A stretch of DNA of 64,000 nucleotides, taken from Mycobacterium sp. PSTR-4-N. GTDB lineage: Bacteria; Actinomycetota; Actinomycetes; Mycobacteriales; Mycobacteriaceae. Shown here piece by piece: positions 29,087-37,516 of this stretch (positions are counted from its first letter, which is position 1; every line of letters starts with the position of its first letter). The stretch spans positions 186,001-250,000 of the forward strand of contig NZ_JAKRFN010000002.1 of the NCBI RefSeq assembly GCF_022348085.1. Direction: 5' to 3'. The translations under genes were made by a program, and so were the position numbers. The notes under the pieces are model-generated. The model ran no database searches, had not been told where the DNA came from, and was given only the letters and a program-made list of their open reading frames with translations.

Positions 29087-29794
29087 ATGCATCTGACCCC
29101 CAAGGACGAGGATCGGCTGCTGCTGTTCCTGGCCGCCGAGTTGGCGCGCAAGCACCGCTCGGCCGGCTTGGCCCTGAGCTACGCCGAGGCACGCGCGCTG
29201 ATCGCCGACGAGGTGGTCGAAGCAGCACGGGCCGGCGCATCCGTCGCCGAGGCTGCGGCGCACGGCGCCGCGGTACTGACCGACGACGACGTCATGCCTG
29301 GCGTGAGCACGCTGCTGGGCTCGGTCCAGGTGGAGGCGTTCTTCGCAGACGGGCAGAAGCTGGTGACCGTGCACGATGCGATCACTCCCGGCACCGGAGC
29401 GACATCCGAGCCGGATGTGGTGCCCGGGGAAGTTCTGCCCTGCGCAGGAGAATTGGAGCTGAACGCGGGCCGCGCGGGCGTCATCCTCGTCGTGGAGAAC
29501 ACCGGAGACCGCCCCATCCAGGTGGGATCGCATTTCCACTTCTTCGAGGTCAACCGTGCACTGCGTTTCGACCGCGCCGCGGCCTTCGGGATGCGCCTGG
29601 ACATACCGTCCGGCACCGCCGTGCGTTTCGAACCCGGCGAACAACAGGAGGTGGCGGTGACCACTTATGGCGGCGAGCGCGTCGTGATCGGTCAGAACGA
29701 CGTGACCAACGCGGCGACGACGACCGCTCCCGCCCCCGACGTGATCGACCGTATGCACGATCTCGGTTTCCTCGACTCACCCGGGGAGATCTGA
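29087..29794 (+). CDS. ureAB: Urease gamma-beta fusion subunit
   Basis: 235 residues. Residues 1-~100 are the gamma subunit ([56 protein letters not shown]). Residues ~105-235 are the beta subunit ([63 protein letters not shown]). M. tuberculosis has separate ureA and ureB; fused forms occur in some actinobacteria and in Helicobacter. Structural part of the nickel urease that hydrolyses urea to ammonia and carbamate/CO2. The next gene starts 1 bp after the stop. Confidence 0.95.
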   Translation: MHLTPKDEDRLLLFLAAELARKHRSAGLALSYAEARALIADEVVEAARAGASVAEAAAHGAAVLTDDDVMPGVSTLLGSVQVEAFFADGQKLVTVHDAITPGTGATSEPDVVPGEVLPCAGELELNAGRAGVILVVENTGDRPIQVGSHFHFFEVNRALRFDRAAAFGMRLDIPSGTAVRFEPGEQQEVAVTTYGGERVVIGQNDVTNAATTTAPAPDVIDRMHDLGFLDSPGEI

Positions 29795-29795
29795 G

Positions 29796-31511
29796 GTGGG
29801 ACATCGGATCAGCCGCAGCCATTACGCCGAGCTCTACGGGCCCACCACCGGTGACCGTGTCCGGCTCGCCGATACCGAACTTCTCGCCGAGGTCGAACAC
29901 GATGCGACCGTGTACGGCGACGAATCCGTGTTCGGCGGCGGCAAGACGATGCGCGAGGGCATGGCCGTGCACGGTGACATCACCCATGCCGACGGGGCCT
30001 TGGACTTCGTCATCACCAATGTGCTGATCATCGACGCTGTGCTCGGAATACGCAAGGCGGACATCGGCATTCGGGACGGACGGATCGCCGGGATCGGCAA
30101 GTCCGGGAACCCGAGGACGATGGACGGCGTCGATCCCGAGCTGATCATCGGAGCCGGCACCGACATCCGCGCGGGCGAAGGCATGATCGCCACGGCGGGA
30201 GCCATCGATGTGCATGTGCACTTCGACAGCGCCGGCCTGGTCGAGGAGGCCATCTCCAGCGGCGTGACCACGATGATCGGTGGAGGGCTGGGACCGGTCA
30301 CGGTCGGCATCACGTCGTCGGGGCCGACCAACCTCGCCCGGATGCTGCGGGCGGCCGAGGGATTCCCGATGAACTTCGGTTTCATCGGCAACGGCAGCGC
30401 ATCCAGCGTGGCGCCGCTCATCGAGCAGGGGCTGGCCGGAGCCATCGGCTACAAGATCCACGAGGACTGGGGGGCCACCCCTGCGGCGATCCGAGCCTCA
30501 CTCGACGCGGGCGACGAACTCGATCTGCAGGTGCAGATCCACACCGACACCCTCAACGAGTCAGGGTTCTTCGAGGACACCATGGCGGCGATCGGCGGCC
30601 GCCCGATCCACACCTACCACGCCGAGGGCGCCGGCGGCGGCCATGCGCCCGACATCATGCGGGTCGTCGGGGAGCCGTACTGTCTGCCCTCGTCCACGAA
30701 CCCGACGAACCCCTACACGTTGAACACCTTCGACGAGCACCTCGACATGGTGATGGTGTGTCATCACCTCAATCCGCGGATCCCCGAGGACGTCGCGTTC
30801 GCCGAGTCACGAATCCGCCGCGAGACCATCGCGGCCGAAGACGTCCTGCATGACCTCGGCGCCATCTCCGCCATGGGTTCGGACTCTCAGGGCATGGGCC
30901 GCATCGGCGAGACCATCGCCCGCACATGGCAACTCGCCTCCCACATGAAGGCCACCCGTGGGTCGTTGCCGGGTGACGAGGGCACCGGCGCCGACAACGC
31001 ACGCATCCTGCGGTACATCGCCAAGCTGACGATCAACCCCGCCCGCCTGTTCGGGATCGACCACGAGATCGGCTCGCTGGAGCCGGGCAAACTCGCCGAC
31101 ATCGTGCTGTGGGAACCCAAATTCTTCGGCATCAGACCCGAGGTGGTGTTCAAGGGCGGCTTCCCGGCGTGGTCGGTGATGGGAGAGGCCAACGCGTCGT
31201 TGATGACGTGCGAGCCGCTGCGGTACCGGCCCCAGTGGGCCGCGTTCGGCCGTGCCCCCGCCGATGTGTCGGTGAACTTCGTCGCCGGCGCCGCGCTGGA
31301 GAGCGGCCTGGGGGAACGCCTCGGGCTGGCCACTCGGCTGGTGGCGTGCCGGGGTGCCCGCGCCCTCACGAAAGCCGATCTGCTGCACAACGACTACCTG
31401 CCCGACATCACGATCGAGCCGGATACCTATCGCGTGATCGTCGACGGTCGGCCGTGTGTGAGCGAGCCGATGACCCGGGTGCCTCTGGGCCGCCGGTACA
31501 CCCTCAAGTGA
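29796..31511 (+). CDS. ureC: Urease alpha subunit (catalytic)
   Basis: 571 residues, GTG start directly after ureAB. All dinickel-site residues are present at canonical numbers: His140 and His142 (HVHF), carbamylated Lys220 and His222 ([12 protein letters not shown]), His249, His275 ([16 protein letters not shown]), flap Cys322-His323 ([15 protein letters not shown]) and Asp363 ([10 protein letters not shown]). A complete active enzyme is therefore expected. One unusual spot is [13 protein letters not shown], where most ureases have HIHFICPQ; this goes with the fused-subunit lineage. Confidence 0.97.
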   Translation: MGHRISRSHYAELYGPTTGDRVRLADTELLAEVEHDATVYGDESVFGGGKTMREGMAVHGDITHADGALDFVITNVLIIDAVLGIRKADIGIRDGRIAGIGKSGNPRTMDGVDPELIIGAGTDIRAGEGMIATAGAIDVHVHFDSAGLVEEAISSGVTTMIGGGLGPVTVGITSSGPTNLARMLRAAEGFPMNFGFIGNGSASSVAPLIEQGLAGAIGYKIHEDWGATPAAIRASLDAGDELDLQVQIHTDTLNESGFFEDTMAAIGGRPIHTYHAEGAGGGHAPDIMRVVGEPYCLPSSTNPTNPYTLNTFDEHLDMVMVCHHLNPRIPEDVAFAESRIRRETIAAEDVLHDLGAISAMGSDSQGMGRIGETIARTWQLASHMKATRGSLPGDEGTGADNARILRYIAKLTINPARLFGIDHEIGSLEPGKLADIVLWEPKFFGIRPEVVFKGGFPAWSVMGEANASLMTCEPLRYRPQWAAFGRAPADVSVNFVAGAALESGLGERLGLATRLVACRGARALTKADLLHNDYLPDITIEPDTYRVIVDGRPCVSEPMTRVPLGRRYTLK

Positions 31512-31524
31512 CAGGAGCTCAGAC

Positions 31525-32145
31525 ATGTCCGATGTCGTACGGCTGGGTATCGGTGGCCCGGTCGGATCGGGAAAGACCCGGCTCGTCGAGTCCCTGGTGC
31601 CCGAACTGATCCGAGCCGGCCTCAGCGTCGCGGTGATCACCAACGATCTCGTCACCGACGAGGACGCCCAGCGGGTACGCCGCAGCGGAGTCATCGACCC
31701 CGAGCGTGTTCTGGCGGTCGAGACCGGCGCATGCCCGCACACCGCCATCCGCGAGGATCCGTCTGCCAATCTCGCTGCCGCACAGCGGCTGTGCCGGACG
31801 TTCGAGGATCTCGACGTCATCCTGATAGAATCCGGCGGTGACAACCTGGCCGCCACCTTCACCTCGGATCTGGTGGACTACTGGATCTTCGTCATCGACA
31901 CCGCGGGGGGTGACGACATCCCTCGTAAGAAGGGTATCGGCCTCCTGCAGGCGGATCTCCTGGTCGTCAACAAGATCGACCTGGCGCCGCTGGTCGGCGC
32001 CGATCTGGACGCCATGCGTCGCGACTGCGCCGTGGCCCGACCGGTCAAGCCGACCGTCTTCACCGATCTGCACTCCGGTGAAGGCCTCACCCAGCTGACC
32101 GAACACGTCCTCGCCGGCGCGATGTTTCCCGTGGGGACCCGGTGA
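31525..32145 (+). CDS. ureG: Urease accessory GTPase UreG
   Basis: 206 residues. P-loop GGPVGSGKT near residue 10, [12 protein letters not shown] switch region, the metal-binding CPH motif in [19 protein letters not shown], and the guanine-specificity NKID. It delivers nickel to urease with GTP hydrolysis, in complex with UreD, UreE and UreF. A good GGAG site (aCAGGAGct) precedes the ATG. In M. tuberculosis ureF lies between ureC and ureG; here ureF is at the end of the operon. Confidence 0.96.
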   Translation: MSDVVRLGIGGPVGSGKTRLVESLVPELIRAGLSVAVITNDLVTDEDAQRVRRSGVIDPERVLAVETGACPHTAIREDPSANLAAAQRLCRTFEDLDVILIESGGDNLAATFTSDLVDYWIFVIDTAGGDDIPRKKGIGLLQADLLVVNKIDLAPLVGADLDAMRRDCAVARPVKPTVFTDLHSGEGLTQLTEHVLAGAMFPVGTR

Positions 32146-32969
32146 CGACGATCCGCCCCGGCACCCTCGACATCCACGTCGTGGCCGACGCGTCAGGGCG
32201 CACACGTGCGGCGCGACTGCACCAGCGGTATCCGCAGCGGGTCACGACCCCGCTGCACATCGATCCCGACCGGCCGGGAGCAGCGATGTTGTGCGTGCAA
32301 AGCCCCAGCGGCGGAACATTTTCCGACGATGATCTGACAACTGCGGTGCGGTGCGGCCCGGGCACCGAACTACGCCTGACCACCCAGGCAGCAACCCAGG
32401 TCTTCGCCGGTGACGGCCCGGGCTCGCGGCACAACCTGTCGTTCACCGTCGACGCGGGAGCACACCTCGAGTACCGCCCCGGTACCGTCATCCCGCACGC
32501 CGGCTCCACGTTCACCCAGCTGCTGCGCGTCGACGTCGACACCGGTGGCCTCTATCTCGGATGGGACGCCGTCGCCGCCGGCAGGATCGCGCACGGCGAG
32601 CGGTTCCGCTTCGCTTGCTATGACAATGCGTTCGTCGCCACCGTCGACGGTCACACCGTTGCCCGAGACAGGCAGCTGATGGAGCCGCGCGATGGCCGAA
32701 GTGGACCGTTGATCGAGGACGACTATCTGGCCACATTCATCGCTGTCGCGCCCGGACGTCCGATCGGCGCGCTCTTGCACGAGATCAGGCGGGCACTCGA
32801 CGACTACAGCGGCGGCGCGGGCGCACTGCCGGCCGGCATCGGGGTCTTCGTGCGGTTGGGGGCTCCGAACGCGCCCGCGCTGATCCGCGTCCGTGAGCGA
32901 TTGTTCGAAGCCTGTCGCGCCTGGTCGCGGTCCGAGGTATCGACGCGAGCCTTCGGGCAGGTTGCGTGA
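32142..32969 (+). CDS. ureD: Urease accessory protein UreD
   Basis: 275 residues, GTG start overlapping the ureG stop by 4 nt (GTGA). Family motifs: [56 protein letters not shown]. UreD is the scaffold that joins the urease apoenzyme to UreF and UreG during nickel insertion. Strict translational coupling to ureG and ureE suggests coordinated stoichiometry. Confidence 0.93.
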   Translation: MTTIRPGTLDIHVVADASGRTRAARLHQRYPQRVTTPLHIDPDRPGAAMLCVQSPSGGTFSDDDLTTAVRCGPGTELRLTTQAATQVFAGDGPGSRHNLSFTVDAGAHLEYRPGTVIPHAGSTFTQLLRVDVDTGGLYLGWDAVAAGRIAHGERFRFACYDNAFVATVDGHTVARDRQLMEPRDGRSGPLIEDDYLATFIAVAPGRPIGALLHEIRRALDDYSGGAGALPAGIGVFVRLGAPNAPALIRVRERLFEACRAWSRSEVSTRAFGQVA

Positions 32970-33457
32970 ACGCGCAGGCCGACCTGGGCGATGCCGACGA
33001 CCCCGGGTTCGACGGCCGCATGCACCACCACGTCGACATCGGTTGGGGCGATGCCGGTAAGCACCGCCAAGTCGTGACCACGGACACCGGACTGCAGATC
33101 CGCATCGCTCTGCCGCGCGGGTCGTTCCTGCGGGCCGGCGAGGTGATCGCCGACGACGGAGAGTCGATCGTCGTGGTACGTCGGCCCGCCGAACCGGCCA
33201 TCACCGCGCGCTTCGACGACCATGCCGACGCCGCCGGAGCGCGCCGGATGCTGTTGCTGGGATATCTGCTGGGCAACCAACACGCGCCGATCGACGTCTC
33301 CGACAGCGACGTCGCCGCACCGCTGTTCACCAGCGAGCAGGCAGCGGCCGAACTTCTCACCGACCTCGGAATCATCGGCACCGTCGCACCCGTACCGTTG
33401 GCTCCCCTGGGCTGGTCCCGGACGTCATCGAGCACCCATGCCGGCCATCACCACTGA
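32966..33457 (+). CDS. ureE: Urease nickel metallochaperone UreE
   Basis: 163 residues, GTG start overlapping ureD by 4 nt. The N-terminal half has the UreE pattern (RQVVTTDTGLQIRIALPRGS followed by LRAGEVIADDGESIVVV); the C-terminal half has RRMLLLGYLLGNQHAPI, the dimer/metal-binding region, and the protein ends THAGHHH, a short His tail for nickel. The start includes GRMHHHVDIGWGDAG, another His patch. M. tuberculosis lacks ureE in its ureABCFGD operon, so this operon belongs to a different urease type. Confidence 0.88.
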   Translation: MNAQADLGDADDPGFDGRMHHHVDIGWGDAGKHRQVVTTDTGLQIRIALPRGSFLRAGEVIADDGESIVVVRRPAEPAITARFDDHADAAGARRMLLLGYLLGNQHAPIDVSDSDVAAPLFTSEQAAAELLTDLGIIGTVAPVPLAPLGWSRTSSSTHAGHHH

Positions 33458-34136
33458 GGCCGCGGTCGCACTTGCACTGTGGATGCAGCTGCACGACAGC
33501 GCTTTCCCGGCGGGGCGCATGGTGCACAGCCACGGTCTGGAGGAGTGGCTGACCGAGAGGCCCGACGTCGGCCCCGACGACATCGGCGCGGCGGTGATGC
33601 GTTACCTGGCCGACAGCTACGCGCCGCTGGATGCGGTCTTCGTCGCCGCCGGGTGGCGCGCCCACGCGCTCGATGACCGACTGCTGGAGCTGGATCGGCT
33701 CCTCGACTCCTACAAGCTGTCCGACAATGCGCGCACGGCGTCGACGTCAACGGGTCGGCAGCTGGCCTCGACCGCCTATGCCAGCGGATTGGCCACTGAA
33801 TCCGACTATTTCGCGGCAATCATGACGGGCGCCACGCCGGGCCACAACGCCGTCGCCGAGGGAGCGCTCCAGGCGCAGATGGGAGTCGAGCTGGCCGCAG
33901 CGGTGCTGGGTTCTCTGCGAACTCAGCTGGGCTCGATGTTGAGCGCGGCGATCCGGCTGGGGCGGCTCGGCCCCTTGGCGAGCCAGCGGATTCAAGCCCA
34001 CAACGTCGCCCGCATCGTCGACCTCGTCGAACAGGCGTGCCTGCGGGATGTCAGCGACGTGTGGAGCACGGCGCCGACTCTCGAGATCGCCGGCATGCGC
34101 CACGAAGCCCGGACGTCCCGGCTATTCGCCACCTAA
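33438..34136 (+). CDS. ureF: Urease accessory protein UreF
   Basis: 232 residues from the ATG at 33438, which overlaps the end of ureE by 20 nt. The longer frame back to 33222 would run through ureE and is rejected. Mostly alpha-helical, with the family start LALWMQLHDSAFPAGRMVHSHGLE and later TGRQLASTAY and AYSL-like helices. UreF acts in the UreD-F-G pre-activation complex. Its TAA overlaps the TAG of the convergent ene-reductase gene in the four bases CTAA, so the operon ends here. Confidence 0.92.
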   Translation: MPAITTEAAVALALWMQLHDSAFPAGRMVHSHGLEEWLTERPDVGPDDIGAAVMRYLADSYAPLDAVFVAAGWRAHALDDRLLELDRLLDSYKLSDNARTASTSTGRQLASTAYASGLATESDYFAAIMTGATPGHNAVAEGALQAQMGVELAAAVLGSLRTQLGSMLSAAIRLGRLGPLASQRIQAHNVARIVDLVEQACLRDVSDVWSTAPTLEIAGMRHEARTSRLFAT

Positions 34137-35239
34137 GCCGGCTGGGAAGCGGCGAGTTCGTCCAGAGTCGGGTAATCGATGTAGCCGGCGGGCCCCGGTG
34201 CGTAGAACGTCGCCACATCGGGCTCGTTCAACTCCGCTCCGGACTCCAGCCGCGTCACCAGGTCGGGGTTGGCGAGGAAGGCCCGTCCCACGGCGGCCGC
34301 GCTGATCACACCCCACGCGGCGAGGTTCTCCAGCATCGCGAAATCGGTGTCCACGGTGCGGGGCGTGTTCAGCACCAGCGTGCCCTCCCACTGGGTCCGC
34401 AGCGCCGCGAACGCATCGGCGGAGGGCTCGCTGACGATGTGCAGGTAACCGATGTGCAGCGACTTGATCCGGCAGAGCAGGGCTTCGTACGCGCTGATCT
34501 GGTCGATCTCCGACATGTCCCCCGCAGCGTTCCCGGGGGAGATTCGCAGGCCCACACGATCGGCGCCGATCTCGTCGGCGACGGCCTCGACGACCTCGGC
34601 CGCAAACCGCGCCCTGTTCTGCGGGGAACCCCCGTAGGCGTCGGTGCGCTGATTGACGACGTCGGAGAGGAACTCGTGCAGCAGATAGCCATTGGCGGAA
34701 TGGATCTCGACACCGTCCATGCCCGCGTCGACGGCCCGGCGAGCAGCAGAGCGGAACTGTCCGACGATCGAGGCGATCTCGTCGGGCGTCAACGCGCGCG
34801 GTACCGGCAACGGTTTCTTCCCGGTGGGCGTGTGCGTGACCATGTCGGCGGCGATGGGCGACGGCGCCACCGCCTCGAAGCCGCTGATCTCCGGGTGAGC
34901 CATCCGCCCGACGTGCCAGAGCTGGACGAACATCGCGCCGCCCGCACGGTGCACCGCTGACGCGATATCGGCCCAGCGGTCCTGCTGACGATCGGTGTAG
35001 ATGCCCGGCGTGTTCATGTATGCGCCGTTGGCCTGCTCGCAGACCGCGGTGGCCTCGCTGACGATCAGACCCGCCTGCGCGCGCTGGCTGTAGTATTCGG
35101 CAGCCAAGGCCGACGGCGTGCCGTCGGCATCGGCCCGCGACCTGGTCAGCGGTGCCATGAAGATCCGGTTCTCGGTCGATAGGGCGCCGATCTGAAGGGG
35201 CTTACGTAGCGCCGCATCCGCGCCGAGGGTGAACGTCAT
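34133..35239 (-). CDS. OYE-family ene-reductase (NADH:flavin oxidoreductase)
   Basis: 368 residues, TIM-barrel FMN enzyme of the Old Yellow Enzyme/NemA type. Motifs: NRIFMAPLTRSRADADGTPS near the start, LIVSEATAV, FVQLWHVGR, the substrate-binding pair in VEIHSANGYLLHEFLSDVVN (His and Asn), NRARFAAEVVEAV, and a late AWGVISAAAVGRAFLANPDLV. It reduces activated C=C bonds or nitro groups with NAD(P)H; the natural substrate is not indicated. The gene stands alone between the urease operon (convergent) and the DUF5996 gene (divergent, 61 bp away). Confidence 0.93.
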   Translation of the reverse strand: MTFTLGADAALRKPLQIGALSTENRIFMAPLTRSRADADGTPSALAAEYYSQRAQAGLIVSEATAVCEQANGAYMNTPGIYTDRQQDRWADIASAVHRAGGAMFVQLWHVGRMAHPEISGFEAVAPSPIAADMVTHTPTGKKPLPVPRALTPDEIASIVGQFRSAARRAVDAGMDGVEIHSANGYLLHEFLSDVVNQRTDAYGGSPQNRARFAAEVVEAVADEIGADRVGLRISPGNAAGDMSEIDQISAYEALLCRIKSLHIGYLHIVSEPSADAFAALRTQWEGTLVLNTPRTVDTDFAMLENLAAWGVISAAAVGRAFLANPDLVTRLESGAELNEPDVATFYAPGPAGYIDYPTLDELAASQPA

Positions 35240-35300
35240 GCTGCTCTACAGCGCACACGAACCCGGATCCATTCCCGCCGCTTTGGTCGATGATGGTCTG

Positions 35301-36221
35301 ATGACACAGACGAACGGTTGGCCGACCCTGGTGGTAGCGGACTGGCAGGACACCCGAGACACGGTCCACCTGTGGACGCAGATCGTCGGTAAGGTGAAGT
35401 TGGCCGCCACGCCGACGGTCAACCACTGGTGGAACTCGGTGTTCTACACCGACGCCCGAGGCTTGACGACATCGCTGATGCGTTGGCGAGAAACGAGTTT
35501 CGATGTGAGCTTCGATTTCGTCGAGCATGTGCTGCTCATTCGGGTGACCGACGGCAGGTCTCGCAGCATGGCGCTGACGCCCCGCAGTGTGGCCGACTTC
35601 TACGCCGAATTCCGGGGCCATCTCGACGACCTGGGCATCGACGTGCCGATCAGCCCGACTCCCGTGGAGCTGCAGCACGCCATCCCCTTCGCCGACGACA
35701 CCGAGCACGCCAGCTACGACGCCGCCGCGGTGACCGACTTCTTCACCTCGCTGGTCAGCGCCGACCGCGTGATGACCGACTACCGTGCGGACTTCACCGG
35801 TAAGAGCAGCCCGGTGCACTTCTTCTGGGGCGCTTTCGATCTCGCTGTCACCCGATTCTCGGGCCGGGAGGCGCCGCCGCATCCCGGCGGCGTGCCGAAC
35901 TGCCCGGACTGGGTGATGACGGAGGCCTACAACGCCGAGGCGGCCAGTGCCGGCTATTGGCCGGGCGGGGCCGAGGAAGGTGTCTTCTACGCCTACGCCT
36001 ACCCGCAGCCCGACGGCTACGACACCGCAGACCTCGGCGTCGACGGCGCCTCGTTCAACACCGATCTCGGCGAATTCGTCCTGCCGTACCGCACCGTGCG
36101 GACCGCCGCCGATCCCGCTGGGCTGTTGCGCCGCTTCCTCGATGCGACGGCAGCCACGGCGGCAGACCTCGCGATGTGGCCCGAGCAGCCGGTGCGCCCG
36201 CCGACACACCTGTCGCGCTAG
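35301..36221 (+). CDS. DUF5996 family protein
   Basis: 306 residues starting MTQTNGWPTLVVADWQDTRD. Characteristic blocks are LWTQIVGKVKLAATPTVNHW, HVLLIRVTDGRSR, FFWGAFDLAVTRFSGR and YAYAYPQPDGYDTADLGV. The family is recognised but has no known activity; its compact mixed alpha/beta look and conserved His/Trp residues suggest a ligand-binding or enzymatic role. The frame extends upstream to 35229, but the ATG at 35301 gives the family start. It is divergent from the ene-reductase. Confidence 0.82.
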   Translation: MTQTNGWPTLVVADWQDTRDTVHLWTQIVGKVKLAATPTVNHWWNSVFYTDARGLTTSLMRWRETSFDVSFDFVEHVLLIRVTDGRSRSMALTPRSVADFYAEFRGHLDDLGIDVPISPTPVELQHAIPFADDTEHASYDAAAVTDFFTSLVSADRVMTDYRADFTGKSSPVHFFWGAFDLAVTRFSGREAPPHPGGVPNCPDWVMTEAYNAEAASAGYWPGGAEEGVFYAYAYPQPDGYDTADLGVDGASFNTDLGEFVLPYRTVRTAADPAGLLRRFLDATAATAADLAMWPEQPVRPPTHLSR

Positions 36222-36235
36222 GTGCGTCCGCAGGC

Positions 36236-37516
36236 TCAGATCAGGATCGTCAGCGGGTTTTCGATACGCCGCACGAACGCAGACAGCCATTGCGCCGCCA
36301 CCGCACCGTCGATCACGCGGTGATCCGCGGACAGCGTCACCGTCATCACGGTGCCGACTGCCAGTTCGCCGTCGACGACCACCGGCTTTTGTACCGCACG
36401 TCCGACGGCGAGGATGCCGGAGTGCGGTGGATTGAGGATCGCCGAGAACTCGGTCACCCCGAACATGCCCAGATTGGACACCGAGAAACTGCCGCCTTCG
36501 AGTTCGGGTTGCTTGATCTTTCCGTCGCGTGCTCGGCCGGCGAGGTCTGCGACCTGCGCCGCTACCGCTGAGAGCGACAGTCGGTCGACTCCTCGCAGCA
36601 CCGGGGTGAGCAGACCGCCGTCGACCGCGACGGCCACGGCGATGTCGGCTGCATGGAAGCGGCGCACCGAGTCGCCGTTCCAGATCGCGTTCGCCTCCGG
36701 AACCTCGATCAATGCTGCGGCAACGGCTTTGAGGACGAAGTCGTTGATCGACACCGTGGTGATGCCCGAAGCGTTCACGCTGCGGCGCAACTCCAGCAGT
36801 GCGTCCACGCGGCAGTCGGCCGTCACGTAGAAGTGCGGCACCGTCGTCTTGCTCTCGGTGAGCCGACGCGCGATGGCCTTTCGCATGCCGGACAGCGGGG
36901 AGTCGGTGAAAGCGGTGGAGTCTGATCGGGGTGGCACCGCCTGCGCCGACGGGACCGCTTCAGCAGGTTCGGGGGCGGCTTCCGTCACGGCGAGTCGGTC
37001 CACGTCGCGACGCACGATGCGTCCGCCCGGCCCACTGCCGGTCAACGACGACAGGTCGATTCCTCTCTCGCGCGCTATCTTCCGCACGAGAGGCGTGGCG
37101 AAGAGACGCCGGCCGTCGGCGGCTTCCGGCGATGCCACGGGAATGTCCGGCGAGACGGGGGCGGGACGGTCCGGGGCGATCTTCTCGATCACCGGCGCGC
37201 CCGACTCCGGGTCCCGTGCCCCCGCATCGACTCCGGCGTCCACCTCGTCGACGTCGTCGACGTCGTCGACCGTCTCACCCGGCGCGGCGACCACCGCGAT
37301 CGGCTGGCCGACGGCGATGGTGGCACCCGGCTCGGCGATCAGGCGCGCGAGGACGCCCTCGACCTCCGCGGCATACTCGACAACCGCCTTGTCCGTCTCG
37401 ATTTCGGCGATCGGGTCGCCGATGGCGATCTCCTGCCCGACGGACACCAGCCAGGTCTGGATGACCGCCTCGGTCGCATTGGCCAGCACCTCGGGCATGC
37501 GCATCACGGTGGCCAT
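36236..37516 (-). CDS. 2-oxoacid dehydrogenase E2 (dihydrolipoamide acyltransferase)
   Basis: 426 residues. Residues 1-~80 are a lipoyl domain with the modified Lys in EIETDKAVVEY. An acidic linker follows (DDVDDVDEVDAGVDAGARD). Near 135-170 lies the E1/E3-binding domain (FATPLVRKIARERGIDL, GPGGRIVRRDVDRL). The C-terminal ~230 are the catalytic acyltransferase, with SADHRVIDGAVAAQWL. Its ATG overlaps the stop of the E1 gene (TGATG), so the two are translationally coupled. Substrate (pyruvate, acetoin or branched-chain 2-oxoacid) cannot be told. No E3 gene is adjacent, so a shared dihydrolipoamide dehydrogenase is presumably used. Confidence 0.92.
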   Translation of the reverse strand: MATVMRMPEVLANATEAVIQTWLVSVGQEIAIGDPIAEIETDKAVVEYAAEVEGVLARLIAEPGATIAVGQPIAVVAAPGETVDDVDDVDEVDAGVDAGARDPESGAPVIEKIAPDRPAPVSPDIPVASPEAADGRRLFATPLVRKIARERGIDLSSLTGSGPGGRIVRRDVDRLAVTEAAPEPAEAVPSAQAVPPRSDSTAFTDSPLSGMRKAIARRLTESKTTVPHFYVTADCRVDALLELRRSVNASGITTVSINDFVLKAVAAALIEVPEANAIWNGDSVRRFHAADIAVAVAVDGGLLTPVLRGVDRLSLSAVAAQVADLAGRARDGKIKQPELEGGSFSVSNLGMFGVTEFSAILNPPHSGILAVGRAVQKPVVVDGELAVGTVMTVTLSADHRVIDGAVAAQWLSAFVRRIENPLTILI

